64,000 bases of DNA from NCBI GenBank assembly GCA_029550525.1, contig JAKPHF010000077.1, positions 434,001 through 498,000 of the forward strand, written 5' to 3'. Position numbers and translations under genes: made by a program. This DNA comes from Planctomycetota bacterium (GTDB taxonomy: Bacteria; Planctomycetota; Phycisphaerae; UBA1845; PWPN01). Numbering within the stretch: position 1 is the first letter of the stretch; each line of letters opens with the position of its first letter. The notes under the pieces were generated by a model. That model saw only the letters and a program-made list of their open reading frames with translations. It had not been told where the DNA came from and ran no database searches. Below are positions 23,608 through 32,722 of the stretch, in pieces.

Positions 23608-24546
23608 GTGTCCAGCAAGCCTCACACGAGAATTGGTGGCCGCCGCCCGCTGCGGGCGAACGCCTTCACGCTCATCGAAGTGCTGGTGGTCGTGGCGATT
23701 ATCGCGCTGCTCGCCGCCATCCTCATGCCGTCGCTCGCGGCCGCTCGCAACATGGCCAAGTTGACCGTGGATAAGGCCAACTGCAAGCAGATCGCGACCA
23801 TGACCGCCGAGTACCAGACCGACTTCAAGAGCTACGTACCAATCATCTACAACTATTACGCCAACGGGAGCCCCAATCATGAGGCGCCCGCCCGGGCCTG
23901 CTGGGCGTCGGTGGCACTGCGCAACTACTTCCCGTCACTCAGAAACCTAAAGGGGCGCACAGCCGGCGGGTATACGTTCGATCCTGAAAAGCTCTGGAGT
24001 AACGAGATGCGGCAAGCGTACGAGGACAACATCCTTCCGCAGTTCTGGATTTGTCCGTTCTCGCGCGGCAAGGGAGCCGGCGAAGTGTTCGTCCGCGAAG
24101 ACGCCAAATTCAAGTATTGGGAGTGGCAGGGGCGTCACGAGCACTATCAGACCTGGTTGTGGCGACCCATCTACCGGGGAACCGAACCGGGTGGCACATG
24201 GCCGGGCGGGCCCGGCAACGCGAAGCGGGGGGTCGTGCAGTACTCAAACATCACCTGGAACGCAATTCCCGAGAACGGAGCGGGGGTGAACGAGCCGGAG
24301 TTCAAAAACACCCGCCATCGCAAGTGGGAAACCCAGGATGCTCGTAAAGCCAGGTCCGCGAGCTTGGCGGACTTGACGGCCATGTTTTGTGCCCAGGGCG
24401 AGCACATGGTCTACAGCGGCTCGAGTAGTAAGCTCGGGCGCGTGAACGTGGGCAGCCATCGTACGTTCGCCGGCGGCGGCACGAACGCGATCTTCGCCGA
24501 CGGCCACGTGGAGTGGGTGCTCGGCTCGCGCATCGGTTGGCCCTGA
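23608..24546 (+). CDS. type II secretion-like pseudopilin (prepilin cleavage/methylation protein)
   Basis: A 312-residue protein with the type IV prepilin signature FTLIEVLVVVAIIALLAAIL after a basic leader; the leader peptidase would cut before Phe. The C-terminal half contains NAIFADGHVEWV, the DG-containing motif of the large planctomycete pseudopilin family. Such proteins occur singly and in large numbers in these genomes, and their function is unclear. The GTG at 23608 is chosen for GGAGGAG seven bases upstream. Confidence 0.88.
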   Translation: MSSKPHTRIGGRRPLRANAFTLIEVLVVVAIIALLAAILMPSLAAARNMAKLTVDKANCKQIATMTAEYQTDFKSYVPIIYNYYANGSPNHEAPARACWASVALRNYFPSLRNLKGRTAGGYTFDPEKLWSNEMRQAYEDNILPQFWICPFSRGKGAGEVFVREDAKFKYWEWQGRHEHYQTWLWRPIYRGTEPGGTWPGGPGNAKRGVVQYSNITWNAIPENGAGVNEPEFKNTRHRKWETQDARKARSASLADLTAMFCAQGEHMVYSGSSSKLGRVNVGSHRTFAGGGTNAIFADGHVEWVLGSRIGWP

Positions 24547-24640
24547 TTGGCCGGCTGGTCCGGACGAACGCGTGCCTGATAGCGCCGGCTCCTGCCGGAC
24601 GTACCCGGTCACGGCATGAGCCGGCGTACTGTTCCCTCTG

Positions 24641-24668
24641 GCTTATAGCTGAGAGCTTATAGCTCTAC
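24641..24668. repeat. heptamer array, GCTTATA family
   Basis: Four 7-base units (GCTTATA twice, GCTGAGA, GCTCTAC) between the pseudopilin gene and the promoter at 24682. The family is related to 4155-4175. Confidence 0.8.
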
Positions 24669-24681
24669 AGCTTCCTCGCGC

Positions 24682-24709
24682 TTGCAAGTATTGGCGGCCC
24701 GGGTATAAT
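24682..24709 (+). promoter_or_regulatory. sigma-70-type promoter with perfect -10
   Basis: TTGCAA, 16-base spacer, TATAAT. It would drive the 24793 gene with a leader of about 75 bases. Confidence 0.7.
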
Positions 24710-24792
24710 AGGCACCCATCAGTAATCGTAAGTATATTTCCAGCAACGGCTTACATTGCCTTCCGGTCGTGTCCTCCAGGTTGGGTGCCTCA

Positions 24793-25371
24793 ATGCCCGA
24801 ACGTCCGCTCGAACCGGCCGATTCTTCTTCCCTTTGCCCGCACTGTCAGACTCCGCGCCTGATCGTGGTTCCCGCCGCCGGGAGCCGCCAGACTGTGTGG
24901 TGGGTGCTGGCCGTGCTGTTGGCGGTCATCGCCACGCACCTGGTGAGTCGGCACGACGCGGTGTGGTCGCAGTCGGCCATGGCTCAGGTCGGCGGCTCGG
25001 CGGGCATGCCCGGCGCGGGGGCCCGGGGCATCTACGCGTTCACCGGTCAGCTGGGGGCCAAGGAATACGGCCTGTTCATGATGGACGTGGACAGCGGCAC
25101 GATCTGGTGCTACCAGATGGGCCGTAGCCGCGACGGCGATCTGCAATTGCAGTTGGTGGCTGCGCGAAGCTGGATTTTCGACCGGTTCCTCGAAGAATTT
25201 AACGTCGCCAAGCCCACGCCTCACGAGGTGCAGCTTATGGTGCGTCAACAGCGGGGCAACGCAGCGGCGGCCGGGGACGCCGGGCCGCTCAACGTCCCGC
25301 TGCCGTTGCCGGCGGCGCCGTCCACGGTACCGGAGGACCAGCCCGCTTTCACCCCGGCCTTGCCCAATTAA
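24793..25371 (+). CDS. hypothetical single-pass membrane protein
   Basis: An unrecognised 192-residue protein. The N-terminus holds one CPHC pair, half a zinc ribbon. A membrane helix follows (VWWVLAVLLAVIATHLV, about 36-52). The outside domain (about 75-140) has GIYAFTGQLGAKEYGLFMMD and an IWCYQM strand, which suggests a beta-rich fold. The C-terminus is Pro/Ala-rich. A GTG at 24769 could add eight residues. Confidence 0.68.
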   Translation: MPERPLEPADSSSLCPHCQTPRLIVVPAAGSRQTVWWVLAVLLAVIATHLVSRHDAVWSQSAMAQVGGSAGMPGAGARGIYAFTGQLGAKEYGLFMMDVDSGTIWCYQMGRSRDGDLQLQLVAARSWIFDRFLEEFNVAKPTPHEVQLMVRQQRGNAAAAGDAGPLNVPLPLPAAPSTVPEDQPAFTPALPN

Positions 25372-25483
25372 CCGGTGCCTGGACACGACAGCAGGTGTAT
25401 TCAAGGATAAATGAGGTTACACTACCGGCCGATCGGTCAGTATCCGGGGCGACGGCCCTTTCCAGACGCAGAGACTCATCGCC

Positions 25484-26665
25484 ATGGCAAAGATGTATTA
25501 CAACCTCGATGAAACGCTCCAGAAACTCGGCTGCAATGAAGAGCAGCTCAAAGGGCTGGTTCGCAGCGGTAAGCTCCGCGAGTTCCGCGATGCGGGCAAG
25601 CTGAACTACAAAGTCGAGGATGTGGATCGGCTGGTTGCGGCGCAGAGCGCCCTGAGCGGCTCGAGCGGCGGGGAGTTGAGCCTGGAGGACAGCGGCGAGA
25701 TCTCGTTGCTGCCCGACGAGACACCGGTGGCCGGTCTGTCACTCTCCGAGACGCCTCCGTCGCCGGGTCGCAGCGGCAGCGACTCGCCCATCGACCTGTC
25801 CGGCAGCTCGGGCGAGTTGCGGCTCGAGGAGAGCGGCGAGATGCCGGCTCAGGCCAGCAAGGGCGGCTCGGGCACGAGCGGACTCAAGCTGGAAGACTCC
25901 GGTTCGGAGCTTCGGCTGGAGGATTCCGGGAGCGAGCTGAAGCTCGAGGACAGCCGCGGGCTCGGCTCGGACGCTCTGAGCCTCGACGAGGTGGACAAGG
26001 ACCGCGTCGAGGGGATGAAGAAGGACGATACGGTCATCACGAACATCGGCATCAGCGTGTTCGATGATGAAGATCTGGAGATCGCCGCCGACCCCATGGC
26101 CAAAACCATGCTGACCAGCGGCGGCGAGGATCATCTCGGGTTGGACGGCAGTGCGGGTGGTTCGGGTCTGCTGGACCTCACGCGGGAGAGCGACGACACG
26201 TCGCTGGGGGCCGAACTGCTGGAAGGCATCGACATGGGCGACACGGCCGAGACCCTCGCCCCCACGCAGACGGCCGATGCTGTCGAGCCGGTGGGGCCCG
26301 CGGTGGGCGACGAGATGCCCGAGCCGGCGCTCGAGCCGGTGTTACCTCTCGGCCCTCGAACGGTGACGGTGCACTACGTCGAGGCGGCTTCGCCCGCCTT
26401 TACCGGTTTGCTGGTGGCGGCGGCCATCGCCTTGACGCTGCTCGGGGCGACCGTCATCGCCAACAGCATGGGCACTTGGCCGTCGTACCTGGCGATGCTC
26501 GCCGACAACTTCTGGCTGAGCCTGGGCGGGATGATCGGCCTGGGGGCGCTGGGCGCCGGAGTGGGGTTCCTGGTGGGGATGAAGCCCTCGGGCCCGCGGG
26601 CTCCCAAGAAGCCGAAAGAGCCCAAGGCACCCAAGCCGGCCAAGGCCAAGAAGGGCAAGAGCTGA
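25484..26665 (+). CDS. helix-turn-helix protein with LEDSG repeats and C-terminal membrane helices
   Basis: A 393-residue protein of unusual layout. Residues 1-50 (YYNLDETLQKLGCNEEQLK, GLVRSGKLREFRDAGK) match a MerR/excisionase-like winged helix. Residues about 55-165 are low-complexity with recurring SGEL-x-LEDSGE units. An acidic linker leads to two membrane helices (about 300-365) and a Lys/Pro tail (KKPKEPKAPKPAKAKKGKS). It could be a membrane-tethered DNA-binding or polar-localisation protein; no target is evident. Function unknown. Confidence 0.72.
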   Translation: MAKMYYNLDETLQKLGCNEEQLKGLVRSGKLREFRDAGKLNYKVEDVDRLVAAQSALSGSSGGELSLEDSGEISLLPDETPVAGLSLSETPPSPGRSGSDSPIDLSGSSGELRLEESGEMPAQASKGGSGTSGLKLEDSGSELRLEDSGSELKLEDSRGLGSDALSLDEVDKDRVEGMKKDDTVITNIGISVFDDEDLEIAADPMAKTMLTSGGEDHLGLDGSAGGSGLLDLTRESDDTSLGAELLEGIDMGDTAETLAPTQTADAVEPVGPAVGDEMPEPALEPVLPLGPRTVTVHYVEAASPAFTGLLVAAAIALTLLGATVIANSMGTWPSYLAMLADNFWLSLGGMIGLGALGAGVGFLVGMKPSGPRAPKKPKEPKAPKPAKAKKGKS

Positions 26666-26762
26666 TTAGCGCAAGAAACGCCGTTTTCGCGGATGGCGCC
26701 CGCGGCAGGCGGCGAGCGAGACAATCTCACGTTTCCCGCGAGAAACCTTTGATTCGGGCATG

Positions 26763-26789
26763 TTGACGGGGCGACTTTTCGGATACAAT
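26763..26789 (+). promoter_or_regulatory. putative promoter of the OmpA-like lipoprotein gene
   Basis: TTGACG, 15-base spacer (short), TACAAT; about 117 bases before the ATG. Confidence 0.45.
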
Positions 26790-26905
26790 CTCGCCCGGTC
26801 GGACAAGGCGGTCTGTCGTCCTCAGGGGCTGAGGGAACGGCCCGCCAGTGCATATCCGAACCGCACAAGCAGGGAGTATGCAGTCAACGGTAAAGGAGGC
26901 CGGTG

Positions 26906-27820
26906 ATGAAAGGGATGTGGGCTTTGGGCGTTGTGAGCGTGGCGGTCATGGCTCTGGGCAGCGGTTGCGTGAGCCTTGACAAACATCAGGCACTCGAGCG
27001 GTCGCATCGTTTGCTCCAGGAGAAGCTGGCGGAGACGCAGGACGATCTGCAGAACGCCGAATTGCAGTTGCAGCAGAAGGACACGCAGATCGCGGCGTTG
27101 AACGATCAGTTGGCGACCAAGAACGCCATGATCAGCAGCCTGCAGGCCGAGACCGAGAGCTTGCGGGACGGTCTGGCCCGGGCCCAGGCGATTCTGGAGA
27201 AGCAGGCGGGACGGGGTGCGGCCGGCACGACCATTATCAACGCTTCGCCGCTGCCGCCGGACGTGAACGCCGCCCTCAAGGAGTTCGCCGCCGCCAATCC
27301 CGACATGATCGTGTATGACGAGAAGACCGGCGCGGTGCGTTGGAAGGCCGACTTGCTGTTCCCGCTCGGCAGCGACTCATTGTCCGAGAGCGATCAGATC
27401 ATGCAGGCGCTCGATCAGTTCGTGCAGATACTGAGCATGCCGAACGCGGCCAACCTGGACGTGATCGTGGTCGGCCACACCTGCACGACGCCGATCCGGC
27501 GGGCCGAGACGCTCGCCCGCTTCAAGGACAACTGGTATCTGTCGGCGGGTCGGGCCATCGTGGTCATGCAGATGCTCGCCTCCAAGGGCATCGAGATGAC
27601 GCGGCTGGGCGTGATGGGCTACGGCGAATACCGGCCCATCGCCGACAACGGGAGCGAGGCGGGCAAAGCCAAGAACCGCCGCGTCGAGGTGTACCTCGTT
27701 CCGCGGAATGCGGTTCAGTCGGTCTCGGGCCAGGCCGGCCTCTACGAAATCGAGGACTCGAACCTGATGTTCGCCAAGTCGGCACCGCCGGCAGCAGACG
27801 CACCGGCTGCGGCCAACTGA
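26906..27820 (+). CDS. OmpA-domain lipoprotein with coiled coil
   Basis: A 304-residue outer-membrane or periplasmic lipoprotein. The lipobox is LGSGC, Cys near residue 21. A coiled coil runs over about residues 28-100 (ERSHRLLQEKLAETQ onward). An OmpA/MotB-type peptidoglycan-binding domain follows, including VVGHTC, MGYGEYRPIADN and KNRRVEVYLVP. It should anchor the envelope to peptidoglycan. GGAGG precedes the ATG. A strong terminator follows at 27901. Confidence 0.9.
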   Translation: MKGMWALGVVSVAVMALGSGCVSLDKHQALERSHRLLQEKLAETQDDLQNAELQLQQKDTQIAALNDQLATKNAMISSLQAETESLRDGLARAQAILEKQAGRGAAGTTIINASPLPPDVNAALKEFAAANPDMIVYDEKTGAVRWKADLLFPLGSDSLSESDQIMQALDQFVQILSMPNAANLDVIVVGHTCTTPIRRAETLARFKDNWYLSAGRAIVVMQMLASKGIEMTRLGVMGYGEYRPIADNGSEAGKAKNRRVEVYLVPRNAVQSVSGQAGLYEIEDSNLMFAKSAPPAADAPAAAN

Positions 27821-27900
27821 TGCCTGTGCGGATGTGAACCCGGAGTTCGTGGAGCCCTTTCAGCGGCTTGCCTCCGTCGAGAAAGGCTGAAGAAGTACGG

Positions 27901-27930
27901 AAAAAGGCGCCTTTCGAGGCGCCTTTTTTC
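27901..27930 (+). terminator. rho-independent terminator after the OmpA lipoprotein
   Basis: AGGCGCC-TTTCG-AGGCGCC stem flanked by A5 and T6, the strongest canonical terminator in the window. A TATAAT box follows at 27945-27950, possibly the -10 for the cytochrome c maturation genes, but no good -35 is seen. Confidence 0.9.
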
Positions 27931-28056
27931 ATGCGCGGGCGGCCTATAATCGGCCGAGTCCGGGCAGACACCATTTTGCGGGTCTACGTTTTTCGCGCCG
28001 GGCGGGAAGTAGGATCCGCAGGGAGGGCCAAGACCCGCGGCTCGTCACAGCCACTG

Positions 28057-30450
28057 ATGAACGCAGGTACGCCTTTAGCACCGGACGATCAGGTCTCGTC
28101 GCTCCCACCCTCGCCGCGCGCCCGCTCGATCCACCGGCGCGTTCTCAACGAGCTGGGCAGCATCCGGGTGGGCGTCGCGCTGTTCATTCTGATCTTCATC
28201 TACAGCTCCATCGGCTCCGCGTTCCCGCCCATCCGCCAGGGCGCACTGGCCGACTGGTTCGGGCTGGAGTTTCTGCGTTTCGAAAAGACCGAGATGGAGT
28301 GGTTCAACTGGTGGCCCTTCCAGTTGATGATCGCGGCGCTGTGTCTGGCGATGGTGGCGGCCACGTTGAGGATCAAGCTGCAACTCATCAACGCCGGCGT
28401 GTGGGCGATCCACTGCGGCATCGTCATCCTGGCCATCTCCAGCGCCGTCTACTTCGCTTGCAAGATCGAAGGCGAGGCGGTGATCTTTCACTCGCGTGCG
28501 CTGGTGCTGACGCCGGGCATGAGCGAGCCGGCGAGCATGGTCGTTCGGCCCGACGCCCGGATGGTGGTGGGGTCGGCGGATAATCGTTACGACATTCGCG
28601 TGGCCGATCTGAATCCTGACTATGTCATTCGGGAAGGCGCAGCGCACGGCAAGAAGACCACGGCCATCTGGTTGAGCATTTCGCAGCTGAACAGTGGAAG
28701 TCGCTTCGCTCGCCGACTGCTTTTGGGTTATCCCGAGCTGACGGAAGACTACCTGATTGAAAGCGGCGGCATCGTGCGGGTGGCGGATCGGTTGTCCGGT
28801 CGCACGCTGCTCGACGAGAATCTGCAAATTCATCTCTGGTACGATCCGGCCGAGTACTTCTTCCTGCACGATACGACGGCGGTATACGCGCGTTTTTCGC
28901 CCGACGAGGAATGGAAGGAACTCCGCGTCGAGGGCATGCCGCACTACTTTGAGTACGTGGACGATCCGGATTCGGTCGCGACCGCCGGCGGTGACAAGTT
29001 GGTCGCCAGACCGCTGAGTCTTCCCGCCAAGCCGCGCGACGGGGCAGGCCTGGACGACATCGAGCTGCGGATCACGGGGTTCCTGCCCTATGCCGACACG
29101 CGGGCCGATTGGCGTGGCGGTGGCGACCAGTTCAATCCCATGCTGCGATATCGCATCCGCGCCCCGTTCGCCACGACGACGGATTATCTGCTGGCGAACA
29201 TCCCCAGATCAGATCAGACTCGATTGCCCACGGGGCAGTCGATCCGATTTAAGTGGGCCTCGGCCGCGGAACTCGAAGTGCTGATCCGAAAGCCGGTGCC
29301 GAGGCTGGTCGCCCGATTGACGGGGGCGAACGGCACGGACGAGAGGACCATTCCTCTCGCCGAGCTCGAAGGCAAGAAGAGTGTCTTGTTGGAAGGGACG
29401 GATTACGCGCTGACGCTCGAGCGCAAGATGCCGGCGGGCACGGCGGGCATGAACACGCCGGCTGGTCTGTTCGTGCAAGTGAGCAAGGCGGGCGGGCAGT
29501 TCTACCGTGTCGTCTTCGAGGGCCGCGGCGACGGCAGCCTCGATCTGGACCAGAACATGAATCTTGCCACGCAGCCGGCGGACGCAGGCATCAGCTTCGA
29601 GTATCTCGATCCCGCCGAGGATCGCCTGGTCGTAATCGCGTTCGATGAGAGCGGTGAGCTCGAGGTGGTTCGCACGACCGCCGACGGGCAATTCGAGCAT
29701 CGCAAGGTCCGCGTCGGCGAGGCCATCATTATGGCACCGAATCTGGAGTTCGTACCCGAGCAGATCGTCCGCAACGCTCGGCAGGAGTTCACGCCGTACA
29801 TCGTGCCCAGAAATCAACGTCAGCCGGGCAGCCTGGTCCGACAGACCGTCTCGCAGGCTCGCGTGGAAGTGCGGCAGGGCGAGTGGTCGCAGCAGGTCTG
29901 GCTGCGGCATCACGATTACGCCTTTCCCGATGTACAGCGGGCCCAGCCGGGACGATTCGCTTACGCGCCGACGCAGATCACATTGCCTGACGGTCGCCAG
30001 CTGGAACTGCTGCTGTCGCGATGGCGCGAGCGGCTGCCCGCGCCTGTGGCTTTGGATCGCTTTGTGCTTCAGACGTATCCGGGCGGCGACCAGCCCAGTG
30101 ATTACATCAGTCGCATTCGCTTTGACGAGAACGGCACATGGTCACCCGTGACCGAGGTGCGCTCGAACCGGCCGGCCCGACACGGCGATTATTGGTACTT
30201 CCAATCGCAGTATGACCCGCAGACTCAAAGTCACACCGTGCTCGGCGTGGGCAACCGCGTGGCCGTCGGCTGGATGCTGGCCGGCACGTGCCTGTCCATC
30301 GCCGGCATGCTGTATGCGTTCTACGTAAAGCCCGTGCTGATTCGCCGCCGCAAGCAGCGGGGAGCGGCCGCGGCGGCGCGGGCGGCCGAGCGGAGCCTCC
30401 TGCCGGATGAGTCGAGGCCCGCGGCACAAACGGATGTGATCTTGAAATGA
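28057..30450 (+). CDS. resB: cytochrome c maturation protein ResB/Ccs1-like
   Basis: A 797-residue membrane protein of System II cytochrome c biogenesis, which with CcsA delivers and attaches heme outside the membrane. Helices lie at about 35-55 (VGVALFILIFIYSSIGSAF), 85-105 and 115-135; a very large exported beta-rich domain fills 140-745; the last helix is VGWMLAGTCLSIAGMLYAFY. The C-terminus is basic/Ala-rich. It is longer than typical ResB (about 450-550) because of the expanded exported domain, as in other planctomycetes. It overlaps ccsA by four bases (ATGA). ATG choice is by signal helix position. Confidence 0.86.
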   Translation: MNAGTPLAPDDQVSSLPPSPRARSIHRRVLNELGSIRVGVALFILIFIYSSIGSAFPPIRQGALADWFGLEFLRFEKTEMEWFNWWPFQLMIAALCLAMVAATLRIKLQLINAGVWAIHCGIVILAISSAVYFACKIEGEAVIFHSRALVLTPGMSEPASMVVRPDARMVVGSADNRYDIRVADLNPDYVIREGAAHGKKTTAIWLSISQLNSGSRFARRLLLGYPELTEDYLIESGGIVRVADRLSGRTLLDENLQIHLWYDPAEYFFLHDTTAVYARFSPDEEWKELRVEGMPHYFEYVDDPDSVATAGGDKLVARPLSLPAKPRDGAGLDDIELRITGFLPYADTRADWRGGGDQFNPMLRYRIRAPFATTTDYLLANIPRSDQTRLPTGQSIRFKWASAAELEVLIRKPVPRLVARLTGANGTDERTIPLAELEGKKSVLLEGTDYALTLERKMPAGTAGMNTPAGLFVQVSKAGGQFYRVVFEGRGDGSLDLDQNMNLATQPADAGISFEYLDPAEDRLVVIAFDESGELEVVRTTADGQFEHRKVRVGEAIIMAPNLEFVPEQIVRNARQEFTPYIVPRNQRQPGSLVRQTVSQARVEVRQGEWSQQVWLRHHDYAFPDVQRAQPGRFAYAPTQITLPDGRQLELLLSRWRERLPAPVALDRFVLQTYPGGDQPSDYISRIRFDENGTWSPVTEVRSNRPARHGDYWYFQSQYDPQTQSHTVLGVGNRVAVGWMLAGTCLSIAGMLYAFYVKPVLIRRRKQRGAAAAARAAERSLLPDESRPAAQTDVILK

Positions 30451-32642
30451 ACCAGGTCGCGACCCTTTTGATTCTCGTGACGACGTCCGCGGTCTTCGCC
30501 CAGACGTCGCAGCCGGCGGCCTCTGCACAGGCGATGCCTTCCGCGGCGACCGTGACAGCCGTCGATCCTGCGTTCATCAACGCGCTGGATCTCGAGCAAT
30601 TCCGGCTCATCGCGGTGCAGCATCGTGGCCGGCTCAAGACGTTCGACACGCTGGCCCGCGAAGTCGTGCAGGAGATCGCGGGCAAGGCGTTCCTGCCGAG
30701 CCCGCAGACGGGTGACAAGAAGGCCGTGCTCGATCCGGTGTACGTGTTTCTGGATCTGATGTTTCGGCCGGAAAAGTACAACGGACAACGTTTGTACTAC
30801 GTGAAGAAAAGGCCCGTGCGTATCGCCTTGGCTCAGGCGGCGTCGGGCACGGTTGCGCTGGAGGTCTTGCAGGCATCGGTGGAAGACGGCCGGTTCAGTC
30901 TCGAAGTGCTCGGCTCGCCGGCTGTGCGGACGAAGCTGAACGAACTACATGCCGATGTGCGGCGGACAGCCAAGGACGTCGAGGCGCTGCAGTCGGCGGT
31001 GATGCTCGCTCGGCCAAGTACGCTCAAGCGGTTGGCTCGCATCGTACCGCCGGGCGGTTCGCTGAACGTGCATGAGACCTGGTACGATGCCGGGACGCTG
31101 GAGGTGCTCGCTTCTCACGGAGCGATGAGCCTGGCGCAATCCGCAAGCATGCTGAACCTGCCCGGCGAGTCGGGCACGATCATCATCGGGGCCTGGCAGA
31201 AGCTCGCGGAGGGCTGGCGTGCGGGCGATGCGGCGGCGGTGAATGCGGCGCTGACGCGGCTGGCTATCGAGTTGCCGCTGGTCGCTCCGGCCGTATACCC
31301 CGTGCGGAGCAAACTCGCGCTGGAGCACTGGTACTACAAGTACGACAAGATGACCTGGGTCTGGATCTTCTACCTGGGCGCGGTCGTCTTCCTGCTCATG
31401 GGCATCGTGTACGGCTGGCGATGGGCACGGCGAGCCGGCTTGGGCTTTTTCACGCTGGCGTTCGTGTTGCACACCGTGGCCAGCGGCATCCGCTGGTATC
31501 TGGCGGGCCGCATCCCCAACTCCAACATGTTCGAGGCGGTCACCGCGGCGGCGTGGTTTGGGGCGGCGGTGGCTTTGGTGTTGGAGGCCGGACCGGCGAT
31601 GGCTCGCAGCAAGCTGGTCTGGTGGCTCAGCGGCCTGGCCACGGCGGGCGGGCTCCTGGCGTTTCTGATCGCCGTTCCCGTGCAAGGCGTGGCCTACGAC
31701 GACTGGCAGGCGTGGGGAGCGATTCCCACGGCCGGGCTCATCGTTCACACTGCGGGGGCCGTGCTGCTGATTTCGCTGGTGGTGTCGCGGCGGCGAGGTT
31801 CAGGCGCGGGCCTGACGCTCCTCGGCGCCTCCGTGGCCGGCATGGTGGCCATGATGTGCGGGGCGTTCCTCAGCGTGGAGCTCAATAGCGACATCGGCAC
31901 GCGCATGCCCGTGCTCAACGACCTGTGGCTGTACATCCACACCAACATGATCATCGCCAGCTATGCCCTGATCGGCATCGCGTTCGTCACCGCGGCCATG
32001 TACCTGGTGGGGCGCATGCTGACGGCGCCTTCGTCGGCGGTGTACTGGACGGTGGTGCTGCCCGCGCTGCTCATCCCGCTGGCGATGGCCATCCCGGGCG
32101 TGAGTCTGGGCATTATTCTGCCGGCGTGGGCGCCCTTCCTGATCGTGGTGATCGCCGTGTTGGTGGGTATGTTCGTGCGAGGCATCGGCGGGGCGGTGCT
32201 GGCCCACCGCACGTACGCCGTCTGGCAGGGTACGCCCGGCGTCCTGACGTTCGCACCCGCAATCGCCGGTCCTTCCGAACGAGCAGCCCTCAAGCCTCAA
32301 GCCTCAAGTCTCAAGCCTTCGCCTTCTGACGTCTCCCTCGCCACCGTCCTCGACGGAGCCACCATGGTGCTCATGGAGCTGTTCTTCGTCATGCTCTGGA
32401 CCGGCATCATCATGGGAGCGATCTGGGCCGACCACTCGTGGGGACGGCCCTGGGGCTGGGATCCCAAGGAGGTCTTCGCCCTCAACACCTGGATCATCTT
32501 CCTGATTCTGGTTCACGTCCGGCTGAGGGTCCGGGACAAGGCGCTCTGGACGGCCATACTGGTAGTCGTCGGCACTTCGGTTATGCTGTTCAACTGGATC
32601 GTGGTGAACTTCTTCATCACGGGTCTGCACAGTTACGCGTAG
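30447..32642 (+). CDS. ccsA: cytochrome c biogenesis protein CcsA/ResC-like with long N-terminal domain
   Basis: A 731-residue heme-handling protein. A signal-like N-terminus (1-19) and an exported domain of about 260 residues precede eight or so membrane helices. The heme-binding tryptophan-rich WWD-type motif is WADHSWGRPWGWDPKE near residue 660, followed by a conserved His in VHVRLR. It works with the upstream ResB. A loop before the last helices (AALKPQASSLKPS, about 613-625) is encoded by a 28-base heptamer array, which makes it look like a repeat insertion that kept frame. Confidence 0.9.
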   Translation: MNQVATLLILVTTSAVFAQTSQPAASAQAMPSAATVTAVDPAFINALDLEQFRLIAVQHRGRLKTFDTLAREVVQEIAGKAFLPSPQTGDKKAVLDPVYVFLDLMFRPEKYNGQRLYYVKKRPVRIALAQAASGTVALEVLQASVEDGRFSLEVLGSPAVRTKLNELHADVRRTAKDVEALQSAVMLARPSTLKRLARIVPPGGSLNVHETWYDAGTLEVLASHGAMSLAQSASMLNLPGESGTIIIGAWQKLAEGWRAGDAAAVNAALTRLAIELPLVAPAVYPVRSKLALEHWYYKYDKMTWVWIFYLGAVVFLLMGIVYGWRWARRAGLGFFTLAFVLHTVASGIRWYLAGRIPNSNMFEAVTAAAWFGAAVALVLEAGPAMARSKLVWWLSGLATAGGLLAFLIAVPVQGVAYDDWQAWGAIPTAGLIVHTAGAVLLISLVVSRRRGSGAGLTLLGASVAGMVAMMCGAFLSVELNSDIGTRMPVLNDLWLYIHTNMIIASYALIGIAFVTAAMYLVGRMLTAPSSAVYWTVVLPALLIPLAMAIPGVSLGIILPAWAPFLIVVIAVLVGMFVRGIGGAVLAHRTYAVWQGTPGVLTFAPAIAGPSERAALKPQASSLKPSPSDVSLATVLDGATMVLMELFFVMLWTGIIMGAIWADHSWGRPWGWDPKEVFALNTWIIFLILVHVRLRVRDKALWTAILVVVGTSVMLFNWIVVNFFITGLHSYA
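32288..32315. repeat. heptamer array inside ccsA
   Basis: Four 7-base units (CCTCAAG three times, TCTCAAG) in coding sequence. Reversed, they read CTTGAGG/CTTGAGA, the same family as 54020-54047 and 57244-57299. Confidence 0.85.
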
Positions 32643-32722
32643 CGACCGCAGTTCCACACACGTCGCGATCGCGTGCGGTCTCGTGGTGCGACCCGGTCAG
32701 TCGAACGAGTGGAGGAACCGGC

